A stretch of 54,602 bases of DNA from Sandaracinaceae bacterium (GCA_040218145.1 JAVJQK010000083.1:1-54602); one strand, 5' to 3'. Positions 8,308-18,502 are shown, counted from the stretch's first letter. The notes: generated by a model from the letters alone, not told the origin. Numbers and translations: made by a program.

Positions 8308-8321
8308 GCGCTCAGCGACGC
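8298..8321. repeat. 24-bp perfect palindrome over a stop codon
   Basis: Positions 8298-8321 read identically on both strands (core CTGAGCGCTCAG). The TGA stop of the SCP2-like gene (8305-8307) lies within it. As RNA it could form a 10-bp stem with a 4-nt loop, but no U-tract follows, so a classical intrinsic terminator is not supported. A dimeric protein-binding site or a 3'-end stabilising hairpin are alternatives. The remaining 245 bp before the next gene show nothing else convincing. Confidence 0.6.
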
Positions 8322-8566
8322 GGTCGGCCGTCTCGCGATCCTCGACCGAGACGCCCGCCCCAGCTCGCCTCGAGCGCTGGCGCGCCCTCGCTCCGGAGTC
8401 GAATCGGCGCGTCAGGCCAGCGCGAGCAGGGTCACGAAGGCGGCGCATTTCGTGAGGTTCGCCGTCATCAGAGCCTCGTACCCGACCGGCTCGAGCCCGT
8501 TGCCCGAAAAATCATCGGCGCGTCGGAGGGCGACCGAGCGGGCGGTCGAGTACACTGGGCGGGCCG

Positions 8567-9805
8567 GTGGAAGTCCCGCTGTACATCGTGGTCGGCCGTT
8601 CGACGGATTGCGACCTGGTCCTGCGGGAGCCCAGCGTCTCGGGCCGGCATGCGCGCATGAGCTGGCGCGGCGACACGATCCTGGTCGAGGACCTCGGGAG
8701 CGCCAACGGGACGTATGTCGACGGGGAGCGCGTGCGACGCGCGAGCGTGCGACCGGGGGCCGAGGTGAGCTTCGGCAACGCCGAGATGCACTGGAGCGAT
8801 CCCGCGCTCAAGACGTTCCTGCGGCGAGGCGCGCGCGGCGACACGCTGGTGGGGCTCAAGATCCCCGGGCGCCGCTTCATCTGCGGGTCCTGCGGCGCGC
8901 GCGGCATCATGCCGCAGGGCTTCTCGAAGGGGCAGCTCAAGTGCGGCAGCTGCGGGGTCGAGCTGTCGGTGGGCAAGCGCGCGGGCGGGCAGTGGCTCAC
9001 GGCCGCGATCTCGGCCGCGCTCCTCGCCAGCGCGGTGGTCGCCGGCGTCTGGCTCTGGCGCGAGGGCGCCTCGGCGGACAGCCTGCGCCGCGCGGCGGAG
9101 CGGCTCGGCATCGGACAGACCGACGACGGGCTCGAGCCGGCGACGTCGCCGCAGGAGCGCTCCATCCGGGCTCGCATCGCGCCGGCGGTGACCGAGGCGA
9201 TCGATCCGACGAGCCCGGAGACCCGCAACACCGCGGTGCGGATCGCGGCCGCGGACGAGGGGCCGTTCCGCATCGAGCAGGTCGCGCGCCTCTGGTCGCA
9301 CGTGCGGGGCGAGTGGCGCTACGTCAACGATCCGCGCGGCGACGAGTTCTTCGCGCCGGCCAGCCAGACCATCGCCAACGAGTACGCGGGCGACTGCGAC
9401 GACTTCGCGATCGTGCTCTCGGCCATGATCGAGGCGATCGGCGGCGAGTCGCGCATCGTGATGATCGACGGTGAGCAGGGAGGCCACGCGTACGCGGAGG
9501 TCTGCGTGCAGGAAGATGCCCAGGCGGTGGCGCGGCGCCTGTCCGTTCACTACCGCAACAACTGGGATCGCTACCTCGGGCGCGAGCGGCTGGAGAACAT
9601 CCACTTCCGCAGCTCTCCGTCCTGCCCGGTGTGGCTGAACCTGGACTGGAACGCGCGCGTCCCCGGCGGCCCATACGGGCGCGAGTACTGGGCGGTCGCC
9701 ATCTATCCGGACGGTCACACGGAGACGCTCGCCCCCTCCGGCGGCACGCCGGGGGCCGCGCAGCCGACGCCGCGCGTTCGTGCGAGCGCCCTGCCGAGCG
9801 AGTGA
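8567..9805 (+). CDS. FHA / zinc-ribbon / transmembrane / transglutaminase-like fusion
   Basis: A 412-residue protein, starting at GTG 8567 because the FHA domain begins immediately (VGRSTDCDLVL, SGRHAR, GSANGTY; residues 8-75). Two CGSCG knuckles (Cys106, 109, 126, 129) form a probable zinc ribbon. One transmembrane helix follows (about 143-164). The outer part is a transglutaminase-like cysteine-peptidase fold with a complete triad: Cys277 (AGDCDDF), His307 (GGHAYAE) and Asp360 (NLDW). The topology implies a phosphothreonine-reading cytosolic face and an enzymatic periplasmic face, although the opposite orientation cannot be excluded. A TACACT box at 8551-8556 may be a -10 element, which would make the transcript nearly leaderless. 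The next gene follows after 13 bp. Confidence 0.9.
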   Translation: MEVPLYIVVGRSTDCDLVLREPSVSGRHARMSWRGDTILVEDLGSANGTYVDGERVRRASVRPGAEVSFGNAEMHWSDPALKTFLRRGARGDTLVGLKIPGRRFICGSCGARGIMPQGFSKGQLKCGSCGVELSVGKRAGGQWLTAAISAALLASAVVAGVWLWREGASADSLRRAAERLGIGQTDDGLEPATSPQERSIRARIAPAVTEAIDPTSPETRNTAVRIAAADEGPFRIEQVARLWSHVRGEWRYVNDPRGDEFFAPASQTIANEYAGDCDDFAIVLSAMIEAIGGESRIVMIDGEQGGHAYAEVCVQEDAQAVARRLSVHYRNNWDRYLGRERLENIHFRSSPSCPVWLNLDWNARVPGGPYGREYWAVAIYPDGHTETLAPSGGTPGAAQPTPRVRASALPSE

Positions 9806-9818
9806 TAGAGTCCCCGGC

Positions 9819-10328
9819 GTGAGCACACCCGTTCTCGAGGCGCTGCGCGAGCTGTTGGACGAAGATCTCGATGGCGTCACCTCGACGCCGGAGGGGTTGC
9901 GCGCGGTGGCGGACGCCCGCTGGGGCGAGGTCACGCTCGGGATCGATCAGGACGAGGACGGACCCGACGCGGACGAGATCGCGCTGCGCGTCTCGGCCGC
10001 GATCGCGCCTCCCGCCGGGGCCGGGCACGAGCTGTTGCTCTGGGCCCTGTCGACCAACACCCAGTACTGGGCCGTGAAGATCGGGCTCACGGAGGACGGC
10101 ATGCTGCTCGTCCACGCCGACCTCGACGCAGACGGACCGGAGCCGGACGGCTTGCTCGCCGCGGACGTCATGGACCGCGTCGAGTCGATCCTGCAGCTGC
10201 TCGACGAGGACCTGTCGGAGTGGTGCCTCGTGCACGGCTTCGGCACCCCGGCCCAGCGCGCGCGCTGGGAGAGCCGGCGCCCCGAGCGGGCCCTCGACGA
10301 AGACGACGAAGACGACGACGAGGAGTGA
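9819..10328 (+). CDS. YbjN-like (CesT-fold) protein with acidic tail
   Basis: A 169-residue cytosolic protein, starting at GTG 9819 (13 bp after the previous stop) and not at the overlapping GTG 9780. The pattern of alternating strands with YWAVKIGLTEDGMLLVHADL, then a long helix (VMDRVESILQLLDEDL), resembles YbjN/type-III-chaperone-like domains, which usually act as small chaperones or adaptors. The C-terminus is a run of Asp/Glu. Close spacing to the FHA-transglutaminase gene suggests co-expression. The family assignment is tentative. Confidence 0.78.
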   Translation: MSTPVLEALRELLDEDLDGVTSTPEGLRAVADARWGEVTLGIDQDEDGPDADEIALRVSAAIAPPAGAGHELLLWALSTNTQYWAVKIGLTEDGMLLVHADLDADGPEPDGLLAADVMDRVESILQLLDEDLSEWCLVHGFGTPAQRARWESRRPERALDEDDEDDDEE

Positions 10329-10387
10329 AGACGAGGAGTGAGGCCGTGGAGTAGCGCCGCGTAGCGGCCGATGGCACGCTCCGCGCG

Positions 10388-11548
10388 ATGCGCATCCGCC
10401 CCACGGCGGCGTCGATCGCCTTCGCCTGCCTCTTCAGCCTCACGCTCCTCCGGGTCTCCGTCGCGCGCGCCCAGGACGCGACGTCGCTCGACGATCCGAG
10501 CGACGAGACGGGCAGCTCGCCCGACGTCGCAGCGCCGCCCGTGCCGGACGCGTCCGACGATCTGCCCGAGCCCGTCTACGCGCCCGGCGCGCCGACGCCG
10601 CCCGCCGAGGAGCCGCTCGCGCTGCCGCCCCCGCTCGGCGACGAGCTCGAGGGCCCCGCCGTGGGCGAAGCGGCTCCGCTCGAGCGATCGCGCGCCATCG
10701 ACCTCGCGACCTCGAGCCCGCGCACGCTCCTCGGCCGGCAGGCCGCGGTCTGGGGCGAGCTGGGCGTGACGGGCGGCGGTCCGACCGAGGCCCAGGTCAC
10801 CCTGGTGACGGCCGAGGTCGGCCTGCGCTATCGGCTGGAGGGCGACTTCGTGATGCACGCCTCGTGGGGCCTCGCCTTCGCGGACGCCGACGTGCGCGGC
10901 GAGGAGTCGATCGGCGGAGCGCCCACCGAATACGACGCCAGCGTCTTCGCGGCCCAGCCGGGCAACCCGGTGCTCGGCTCCGGCTTCGACGGCGCGCTGG
11001 GCGACGTGCGCTTCTCCATCTCCGGGGCGCTGGCGATCCCCGCCGCGGCGCGCGCCGAGCTGGGGCGGGACGCCGACACGCTGGCTGGGCGCGCGGCGAG
11101 CGAGGCCTCGCACCGCGCGGTGATGTCGATGCGCGGCTACTGGGGAGCCTGGCGCTGGGCGCCCGAGCGGCTCGGGCTCGTGGTCCCGGTGCGGCTCGCC
11201 ATCCCGGTCGACCGGGTGACGCTCGAGGCCGACGGCGGCCTCGCCGTGCTGGTGCCGATCCTCGGAGACAGCCTCGCCGAGACGGACGTGATCCTCCAGC
11301 TCGCGGCCGGCGCCGACGTGCGGATCGCGGGGCCGCTCTCGGCCGGCGCGCGCCTCCGGCTGGTGGGCGGCGCGAGCGGAAGCACGGTCCCTGGCGCGGT
11401 GGCCTCTCTCGAGCCCTTCGCCGCGCTGCGCTTCGACGAGGTCCACGTGACGCTGCGCGGCAACGTCAGCTTCAATGGCGACGACGGAGTCGCCGGCCCG
11501 CGCGGCCCGGGCTGGGGCCTGTGGCTCGCTTCCGGCCTCGGGTTCTGA
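10388..11548 (+). CDS. Predicted outer-membrane beta-barrel protein
   Basis: A 386-residue exported protein: signal peptide with probable cleavage after VARA (about residue 28), then a Pro/Ala/Asp-rich spacer (about 30-95). A region rich in alternating hydrophobic and polar strands follows (VTLVTAEVGLRYRLEGDFVMHASWGLAF, VILQLAAGADVRIAGPLSAGARLRLVGG, VHVTLRGNVSFNG), shown here in short excerpts only. It ends in Phe (SGLGF), a usual C-terminal mark of Bam-inserted barrels. Cargo or pore function cannot be inferred. The gene starts 59 bp after the YbjN-like gene and converges with the FabH-like gene. Confidence 0.83.
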   Translation: MRIRPTAASIAFACLFSLTLLRVSVARAQDATSLDDPSDETGSSPDVAAPPVPDASDDLPEPVYAPGAPTPPAEEPLALPPPLGDELEGPAVGEAAPLERSRAIDLATSSPRTLLGRQAAVWGELGVTGGGPTEAQVTLVTAEVGLRYRLEGDFVMHASWGLAFADADVRGEESIGGAPTEYDASVFAAQPGNPVLGSGFDGALGDVRFSISGALAIPAAARAELGRDADTLAGRAASEASHRAVMSMRGYWGAWRWAPERLGLVVPVRLAIPVDRVTLEADGGLAVLVPILGDSLAETDVILQLAAGADVRIAGPLSAGARLRLVGGASGSTVPGAVASLEPFAALRFDEVHVTLRGNVSFNGDDGVAGPRGPGWGLWLASGLGF

Positions 11549-11562
11549 GGCAGGCGCCTCAG
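11545..11562. terminator. Hairpin spanning both stop codons of convergent genes
   Basis: CTGAGGC-AGGC-GCCTCAG: a perfect 7-bp stem with a 4-nt loop. It contains the TGA of the plus-strand outer-membrane gene (11546-11548) and the TGA of the minus-strand FabH-like gene (11561-11559). No U-tract is present on either side, so it may act as a transcript end-stabiliser or a weak bidirectional terminator. Confidence 0.45.
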
Positions 11563-12605
11563 AGGCGCATCAGGGCGGCGCCCCAGTTCAGGCCGGCGCC
11601 GAGGCCGAAGAAGCAGACGAGCTGCCCCTCTTCCACCGTGCCCGCGCGCCGCATCTCGTCGATGAGGATGGGGATCGTGGCGTCGGACGTGTTGCCATAG
11701 TGCGCGATGTTCGACGGAACCTTCTCCATCGGCACGCCCAGGCTCTGCACCACCGCCGCGTTGATGCGATCGTTCGCCTGGTGCGCCACGAACCAGTCGA
11801 CGTCGTCGAGCGTGACGCCCACCTTGTCGCAGAGCTCCTTGACGACGGCGGGGAGCCGCTGGACGGCGCACTTGAACAGCTCGCGCCCTCGCATGCTGGG
11901 GATGCGCTCGTCGACCGGCACGTCCCAGTAACGGTAGTGGCGGAAGCCGCCCGCGGGCACGAAGAAGTGATCGTGGCGGTTGCCGTCCGTCCGGCACACG
12001 GTGCCGAGCACGCCGAAGCCCTCGTCCTTCTTGGGGTGAGGGCGGCAGACCACCGCGCCGGCTCCGTCGCCGAAGAGCACGGCCGTGGCGCGGTGCTGCG
12101 TGGCGAACTGGTACGCGTCGGCGTCCGACTTCTCGCCGGACCAGAGCGCGTCCCAGTCCCACGGCATGAAGCCCGCGTGCGCGTTCGCGCCGACGATCAG
12201 GATGGTCTCGGCCACGCCGGCCATGGTGAGCGCGTCGGCCACCTGCACGGCGAACGGGAAGAAGGCGCACTGCTGCCGGATGTCGAGCGCCGGGACGCCC
12301 TCGAGGCCGAGCTTCGCGCCGAGCAGCCCGCCCGAGCCGGGCAGGATGTAGTCCGGCGTCATCGTGCCGAAGATGATGTAGTCGACGTCCTGGGGGCTCA
12401 GCCCGGCCGACTCCAGCGCGCGCTGCGCGGCCGGCAGCGCCAGCTCGCTCACGCCCTGTCCTTCTCGCGCGAAGTGCCGCTGCCCGATCCCCGAGCGCGG
12501 ACGGATCCACTCGTCGCTCGTGTCCATGACGCGCGAGAGATCGTCGTTCGTGACGGGCTCGCCGGGGACGTGGTGTCCCGAACCGATGATCGTGAGTCCA
12601 GGCAT
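11559..12605 (-). CDS. Beta-ketoacyl-ACP synthase III family protein (FabH-like)
   Basis: A 348-residue thiolase-fold condensing enzyme with an intact Cys-His-Asn triad: Cys113 (QQCAF), His275 (AHQAND) and Asn305 (HYGNTSDAT). Members prime fatty-acid synthesis by joining acyl-CoA to malonyl-ACP, or act in secondary metabolite and hydrocarbon synthesis. No acyl carrier or other fab gene is adjacent, so a specialised role is possible. An aromatic insertion (HAGFMPWDWDALWSGEKSD) and a His-rich loop (NRHDHFF) differ from housekeeping FabH. The ATG at 12605 begins exactly at the conserved N-terminus. It is divergent from the M48 gene (119 bp). Confidence 0.93.
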   Translation of the reverse strand: MPGLTIIGSGHHVPGEPVTNDDLSRVMDTSDEWIRPRSGIGQRHFAREGQGVSELALPAAQRALESAGLSPQDVDYIIFGTMTPDYILPGSGGLLGAKLGLEGVPALDIRQQCAFFPFAVQVADALTMAGVAETILIVGANAHAGFMPWDWDALWSGEKSDADAYQFATQHRATAVLFGDGAGAVVCRPHPKKDEGFGVLGTVCRTDGNRHDHFFVPAGGFRHYRYWDVPVDERIPSMRGRELFKCAVQRLPAVVKELCDKVGVTLDDVDWFVAHQANDRINAAVVQSLGVPMEKVPSNIAHYGNTSDATIPILIDEMRRAGTVEEGQLVCFFGLGAGLNWGAALMRL

Positions 12606-12724
12606 GGTGGAACAGTGGCCGGACCCTAGCAGTTGTCTGGCGGAAGCACACGGCTGGTCGTGGGCCGGCGAAGGCCCCATGCCCAAAGAAACGGATCTCC
12701 GATAGGCTCGAAGCGCGAGGACCC

Positions 12725-13710
12725 ATGACCGACCCCAAGCAGACCCCCGGCGCCATCGCGAAGTCCATCGATCTGGACTTCGGCGGCTATCTCGAGAAGA
12801 AGAAGACCGGCTCGTGGGGGCGCGACGACGGCGTCCGCTACGCCTACTCGGCCGACGCGGCGATGCTGCGGAGCTTCCAGCGCATCCGGCCGGTGGAGAT
12901 GGCCGCCGCGGCCGTGGTCCGCACCTCGCACGAGATGATGCGCAGCCAGCTGCTCGGCTCCACGGTCAAGGTCGGGCCGCGCCAGTTCAAGTCCATCTAC
13001 GACATCGTCAGCGACTGCGCGCGCACGCTCACGGTCCCCGTGCCGACGGTCTACATCCAGAACAGCCCCGTCCCGAACGCCTATACGTACGGCACGGAGG
13101 ATGACTCGTTCATCGTCATCCACTCCGCGCTGATCGATCACTTCGACGAGGACGAGCTCCGCTTCGTGATCGGGCACGAGGTCGGCCACATCCAGAACAA
13201 GCACGTCGTGTACAACACGGCGCTGATGATCCTGACCCAGGGCGCGGCCGTGTTCCTCGCGTGGATCGCGCAGCCCGCGCTCGTCGCGCTGCGGCAGTGG
13301 TTCCGGCGCGCGGAGATCACCTGCGACCGGGCGGGCCTGCTCTGTTGCGGCGACCTCGAGGCGGCGAGCCGGAGCTTCCTCAAGCTGGCCACGGGCTCGC
13401 ACAAGCTCTACCCGGAGATGAACATCGACGCCTTCCTCGAGCAGTTCGAGGAGGGCCAGAACAGCATCGGGCGGCTGGGGGAGGCGTTCGCGTCGCACCC
13501 CTACCTGCCCAAGCGCATCCACGCCCTGCGCGTCTTCGCCGAGAGCGAGCTCTATCGCGAGGCGAAGGGCCTGGGCGGAGGTGGGCTCGACATGGAAGAA
13601 GTCGATCGTCGCACGAGCGAGATCATCCAGATCACCAAGGGCCGCGAAGAGCCCGCGTCCGAGCTCGAGGGGCCGGGGGCAGGAGTCGCGGGGGAGAAGG
13701 GGAACGAGGA

Positions 13711-13714
<4 letters not shown>
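12725..13714 (+). CDS. M48-family membrane metallopeptidase
   Basis: A 329-residue zinc protease with HEVGH (His151, Glu152, His155) and a third-ligand region RRAEITCDRAG (Glu197, Asp201), as in HtpX/Ste24-like M48 peptidases. A hydrophobic stretch right after the motif (about 163-190) probably inserts in the membrane. The first 110 residues carry the M48 N-terminal helical region and a beta-hairpin before the active site. The C-terminus is acidic and low-complexity. M48 enzymes cleave misfolded or specific membrane proteins at the cytoplasmic face. The last 4 nt overlap the start of a dynamin-like GTPase (ATGA), implying coupled translation and a shared membrane role. Confidence 0.93.
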
Positions 13715-15486
<1,772 letters not shown>

Positions 15487-15487
15487 A

Positions 15488-15529
15488 GCCTCGGCTCGAG
15501 GCCGCGGTCCGCTAGCTAGCTATCCGCGG
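15488..15529. terminator. Possible bidirectional terminator between convergent genes
   Basis: Two overlapping inverted repeats lie between the dynamin stop (15484-15486) and the DUF4241 stop (15522-15520): GCCTCG-GCT-CGAGGC (15488-15502) and CCGCGG (15502-15507) pairing with CCGCGG (15524-15529). The loop contains the palindrome GCTAGCTAGC. There is no U-tract, so the function is uncertain. Confidence 0.3.
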
Positions 15530-16635
15530 AGGTCGGCCTCGAGCTCGTCGTCCGACGCGAACACGTCGGCGACTTCGTTCCGCTCGAGCAGCCACTCGCC
15601 GACGTGCGCGCCCGGGTTGCGGTGCCCCTGAAGGGACACGAGCTTCTCGAGCAGCGCCTCGGCGAAGACGTCGAGGTTGGCGCCCTCCTCGAGCTCGATC
15701 TTCTCTTCCTTCACCCACTTCTTCACGAGGTCGCGGGTCTGGATGAAGAGGGGGGAGGGGCCCTGTCGGCTCTCGGGCTCCTCGGGCTCGGGTGGCTTGC
15801 CGCCTCCGAGCGCGGCCGCGAGCGCCTCGAGGCCGCTGAGCTTCGGGCCACCGCCGCCGCCGCCCCCCATGGCGCGCTCGATCTCGCCCTCCATCTCGCG
15901 CGACAGCTCGTCCAGCTCGCCGAGGTCGAGGTCGTCGAGGCTCTCGTCGCCGTCGTCGGTCGGCTCGAGCACCCCGAAGTCGGTGACCAGGCAGAGCGGC
16001 TTGCCGGCCTTGTCCAGGCCCCAGAAGCTCGCGTAGACGCCGTCGCCCGAGCCGCTGCGGAAGGCGATGAGGTTGCCCTTCTTCTTGGGCTCGATGATGA
16101 CGTCGGCGAAGGGCGCGTCGGCCAGCTGGGGCTCGACGTCGGCCAGCGGGTCGTCGCCCATCTCCGCGCGGTAGGTCTCGAAGGCCTCGTGGTAGCGGAT
16201 GGGGTCGGTCGGCTCGATGCCGTCCTTGGCCACCTTCTGGGCGATCTTCTCTTCGACGGCCTCTTCGGCCGCCAGGAACGCCTCGACCGTCGCGCGGTCG
16301 ACGAGGCAGCCGACCCCCGAGTCGACACCGTAGCCAGGCCATCCCTCCACGTCGTCCTCGCCGGGGCAGCGCGCCACGGACCACGACGCGATCTTGCCGC
16401 GCTTGGCGAGCTGGAGCTTGGCGTAGGCGGTCTCTCCCGCGATGACGCCGACGAAGGTCGGGTAGCTGCCCGGCTTCACGTCCCGTTGGAAGGGGTCCGC
16501 GCCGAGGAAGACCAGGGGGTCACACGCGACGACGCGTCCGGACGGGAGCTTCAGCTCGGCCGCCTCGACTTCCGTCACCTCTTCGAGCTCGCCAGCCGCG
16601 AGGCGGGTCAGCCAATTCGGGGCATCCTCGGCCAT
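15520..16635 (-). CDS. DUF4241-domain protein
   Basis: A 371-residue cytosolic protein. The N-terminal 240 residues carry hallmarks of DUF4241: LPSGRVVACDPLVFL, a PGSYPTFVGV motif, GYGVDSGVGCLVD and FRSGSGDGVYASFWGLD. The family is widespread but has no assigned biochemical role. An acidic stretch (DDGDESLDDLDLGELDEL) and a poly-Gly run link to a C-terminal helical part of about 100 residues (LVKKWVKEEKIELEEGANLDVFAEALLEKL). It lies 51 bp downstream of the CBS protein on the same strand and may share its transcript. Confidence 0.87.
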   Translation of the reverse strand: MAEDAPNWLTRLAAGELEEVTEVEAAELKLPSGRVVACDPLVFLGADPFQRDVKPGSYPTFVGVIAGETAYAKLQLAKRGKIASWSVARCPGEDDVEGWPGYGVDSGVGCLVDRATVEAFLAAEEAVEEKIAQKVAKDGIEPTDPIRYHEAFETYRAEMGDDPLADVEPQLADAPFADVIIEPKKKGNLIAFRSGSGDGVYASFWGLDKAGKPLCLVTDFGVLEPTDDGDESLDDLDLGELDELSREMEGEIERAMGGGGGGGPKLSGLEALAAALGGGKPPEPEEPESRQGPSPLFIQTRDLVKKWVKEEKIELEEGANLDVFAEALLEKLVSLQGHRNPGAHVGEWLLERNEVADVFASDDELEADLRG

Positions 16636-16686
16636 CCGGCGTGTACTAGCAGGCCAGAAAGCCGACGCACGACCTGTTTTGGAGGC

Positions 16687-17466
16687 TCAGGAGACGGCCG
16701 CGGCCCCCGCGAGGTTGGTCTCCGTGAGCATGCCGACCATGTCGCCGGCCTTCATCGCGACGATGCGTCGGACGTGCATCGCGCGCATCTGCGCGGCCGC
16801 GCGGTGGGCCGGCACCTCGGGCCGCAGGACCAGCACCTCGTGGCCCATGACCTGGTCGACGGCCAGGGCCGCGTCGTGATGGCGTGAGGCCAGGGCCTCC
16901 TCCTCGGCGAAGACGCCCACCGGGCAGCCCTCGTCGGCGACCACCAGACCGCGGATCTTCAGCTCCTTCAGCTGCCGTCGCGCCACGCCCAGCGGCTCGA
17001 ACGTCGCGATGGTCTGGACGGGCTGGGTCATGAAGTCGGAGATGGGGCGCTCGAGGTGATGGTCGACGATCACGCGCATGACGTCGCGCGTGGTCAGCAC
17101 GCCGTGAAGGCGTCGGTCCTGCTCGACGAAGAGGCGGTGCACGTGCTGGTCGAGCATCAGCGCCGCGGCCTCGGCCACGCTCGTGCTCGGCGCGATGGAG
17201 AGTATCTGACGCGTCATCACGTCGTCCGCGCGCATCTCGGGGAGCTTCCACTCGGCGACGCCGCGGCCCTCGGGCACGACGAGCTGTCCCTCGCGCAGGA
17301 GGTCGCGCCGGCTGACCACGCCGACGGTGCGTCCCTCGCCGTCGACGACGGGCATGGCCGAGATGCGGCGGCGCTCGAGCGCGCTCGCGACCTCCTCGAG
17401 GCTCGCGTCCTCGCGCACGGTGATCGGATCGAGGGTCATGTAGACGGAGACGGGCGTACGGAACAT
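16687..17466 (-). CDS. Four-CBS-domain protein
   Basis: A 259-residue protein made almost only of four CBS repeats (two Bateman pairs). Repeat starts are visible at VYMTLDPITVREDAS, VMTRQILSIAPSTSV, FMTQPVQTIATFEPL and VMGHEVLVLRPEVP, each with a downstream strand such as AMPVVDGEGRTVGVVS. CBS pairs bind adenosine nucleotides or S-adenosylmethionine and usually regulate partner enzymes or channels; none is fused here. The ATG at 17466 starts right at the first CBS unit. It is divergent from the Nudix gene by 33 bp and upstream of the DUF4241 gene. Confidence 0.93.
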   Translation of the reverse strand: MFRTPVSVYMTLDPITVREDASLEEVASALERRRISAMPVVDGEGRTVGVVSRRDLLREGQLVVPEGRGVAEWKLPEMRADDVMTRQILSIAPSTSVAEAAALMLDQHVHRLFVEQDRRLHGVLTTRDVMRVIVDHHLERPISDFMTQPVQTIATFEPLGVARRQLKELKIRGLVVADEGCPVGVFAEEEALASRHHDAALAVDQVMGHEVLVLRPEVPAHRAAAQMRAMHVRRIVAMKAGDMVGMLTETNLAGAAAVS

Positions 17467-17499
17467 GTTTGGGACGTACGCACGCCGTAGAGTGCGGCC

Positions 17500-17982
17500 A
17501 TGGCGAAGCGCAGCGCGGGGATCCTGCCCGTCCGGCTCGTGGGCGGCGCGCCCGAGGTCATGCTCGTGCACCCTGGCGGGCCGTTCTTCCGGAAGAAGGA
17601 CCTCGGCGCCTGGAGCGTGGTCAAGGGGCTGCTCGAGGAGGGCGAGGAGCCGCTCGCCGCCGCGCAGCGGGAGCTGGTCGAGGAGACCGGCTTCACGCTC
17701 CCGGCTGGCCCCCATGTGCACCTCGGCCAGGTCGTGCAGAAAGGCGGGAAGCGTGTGGACGCCTACGCCGTCGCGGCGGACTTCGACGTCGAGGCGCTCG
17801 TGAGCGAGACGTTCGAGCTCGAGTGGCCGCCTCGCTCCGGGCGCGTCCAGCGCTTCCCCGAGGTGGATCGCGCCGCGTGGCTCGATCCCGAGGCGGCGCG
17901 AGCGAAGATCCTGGAGGCGCAGCGCCCGTTCGTGGAGCGCGCGTGCGAGCCCGAGACGCTCGCGGCGCTGGGCCTGCGGTGA
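17500..17982 (+). CDS. Nudix hydrolase
   Basis: A 160-residue protein with a perfect Nudix box at residues 43-65 (G-x5-E-x7-REL-VEE-TGF). Preceding residues SAGILPVR and MLVHPGGPFF, and the region KRVDAYAVAADFD...EWPPRSG, match the predicted NUDIX family used on diverse nucleoside-diphosphate-linked compounds. The substrate cannot be assigned. Normal length. Its stop codon (17980-17982) touches the A8 run that forms the U-tract of the terminator serving the opposite-strand DUF4332 gene. Confidence 0.94.
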   Translation: MAKRSAGILPVRLVGGAPEVMLVHPGGPFFRKKDLGAWSVVKGLLEEGEEPLAAAQRELVEETGFTLPAGPHVHLGQVVQKGGKRVDAYAVAADFDVEALVSETFELEWPPRSGRVQRFPEVDRAAWLDPEAARAKILEAQRPFVERACEPETLAALGLR

Positions 17983-18037
17983 AAAAAAAGAGGTGAGCGA
18001 CCGCCGGGTCGGGGAGGGTTGGGCGGCCGCTCACCTC
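17982..18037 (-). terminator. Intrinsic terminator of the DUF4332 gene
   Basis: Read on the minus strand, GAGGTGAGCG pairs with CGCTCACCTC and CCGCC pairs with GGCGG. They are separated by one mismatch and give a stem of about 16 bp (18037-18022 with 18005-17990) and a 16-nt loop. Eight T residues (17989-17982) follow directly. This is a textbook rho-independent terminator, pointing away from the gene ending at 18098 and overlapping the last base of the Nudix stop codon. Confidence 0.9.
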
Positions 18038-18097
18038 GAAGAAGGAGCGGAGGGCGGCGTCGGTCGGGGAGGAAAGAACGCCACCCTCCGCGTCAGC

Positions 18098-18502
18098 TCA
18101 GTAGTGCACGGCGCGCGGGAGCTCCTTGGCGTGTGCGACCCACTTCTCGACCGTGCCCGCGCTGGGGAGCGCCCGGACGAGGCTCTCCTCCGCGTTGATG
18201 CTCTTCATCTTGTCGTGGAGGTTCTCGGCGTTGCGTCGCGAGAGCTCGACCACGGTGTCCACGCCCGCGCGCTCGAGCAGGTCGGCGTACTCCTCGCCCA
18301 CGCCGTTGATGCGGAAGAGGTCCGCCATGTTGACCCAGCGGAGCAGGGACTTCTCGGGCACCCCGCTGTCCGCGGCGATGCGCTTGCGCGCCTCGGGCTG
18401 GGCGGCCTTCTCCAGCAGCGCCTCCACCGTCTGGATGCCCGCGTCCTCGAGCTTCTCCGCGTACGCGGGCCCGATGCCTTCAATCTCGCTGATGTTCGCC
18501 AT
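18098..18502 (-). CDS. DUF4332 helix-hairpin-helix protein
   Basis: A 134-residue protein with two helix-hairpin-helix-like repeats: IEGIGPAYAEKLEDAGIQTVEALL and INGVGEEYADLLERAGVDTVVEL begin them (residues about 7 and 65). This is the DUF4332 pattern, related to small DNA- or nucleic-acid-binding HhH domains. A GAGGAG ribosome-binding site precedes the ATG at 18502. It forms a self-contained unit: a sigma-54-like promoter 42 nt upstream and a strong intrinsic terminator downstream. Its role is not established; a nucleoid-associated or stress-related DNA-binding role is inference only. Confidence 0.9.
   Translation of the reverse strand: MANISEIEGIGPAYAEKLEDAGIQTVEALLEKAAQPEARKRIAADSGVPEKSLLRWVNMADLFRINGVGEEYADLLERAGVDTVVELSRRNAENLHDKMKSINAEESLVRALPSAGTVEKWVAHAKELPRAVHY

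Noticed and set aside
4927-8448. 1173-codon open frame on the minus strand
   Set aside because: It is antisense to mtnA, the dipeptidase and the SCP2-like gene, with low-complexity Arg/Leu/Asp/Val composition. Long antisense frames are expected in such GC-rich DNA.
10372-10387. Sigma-54-like TGGCACG with a GC at the -12 spacing
   Set aside because: The -12 element lacks the TT, and the predicted transcription start would fall inside the coding sequence that begins at 10388.
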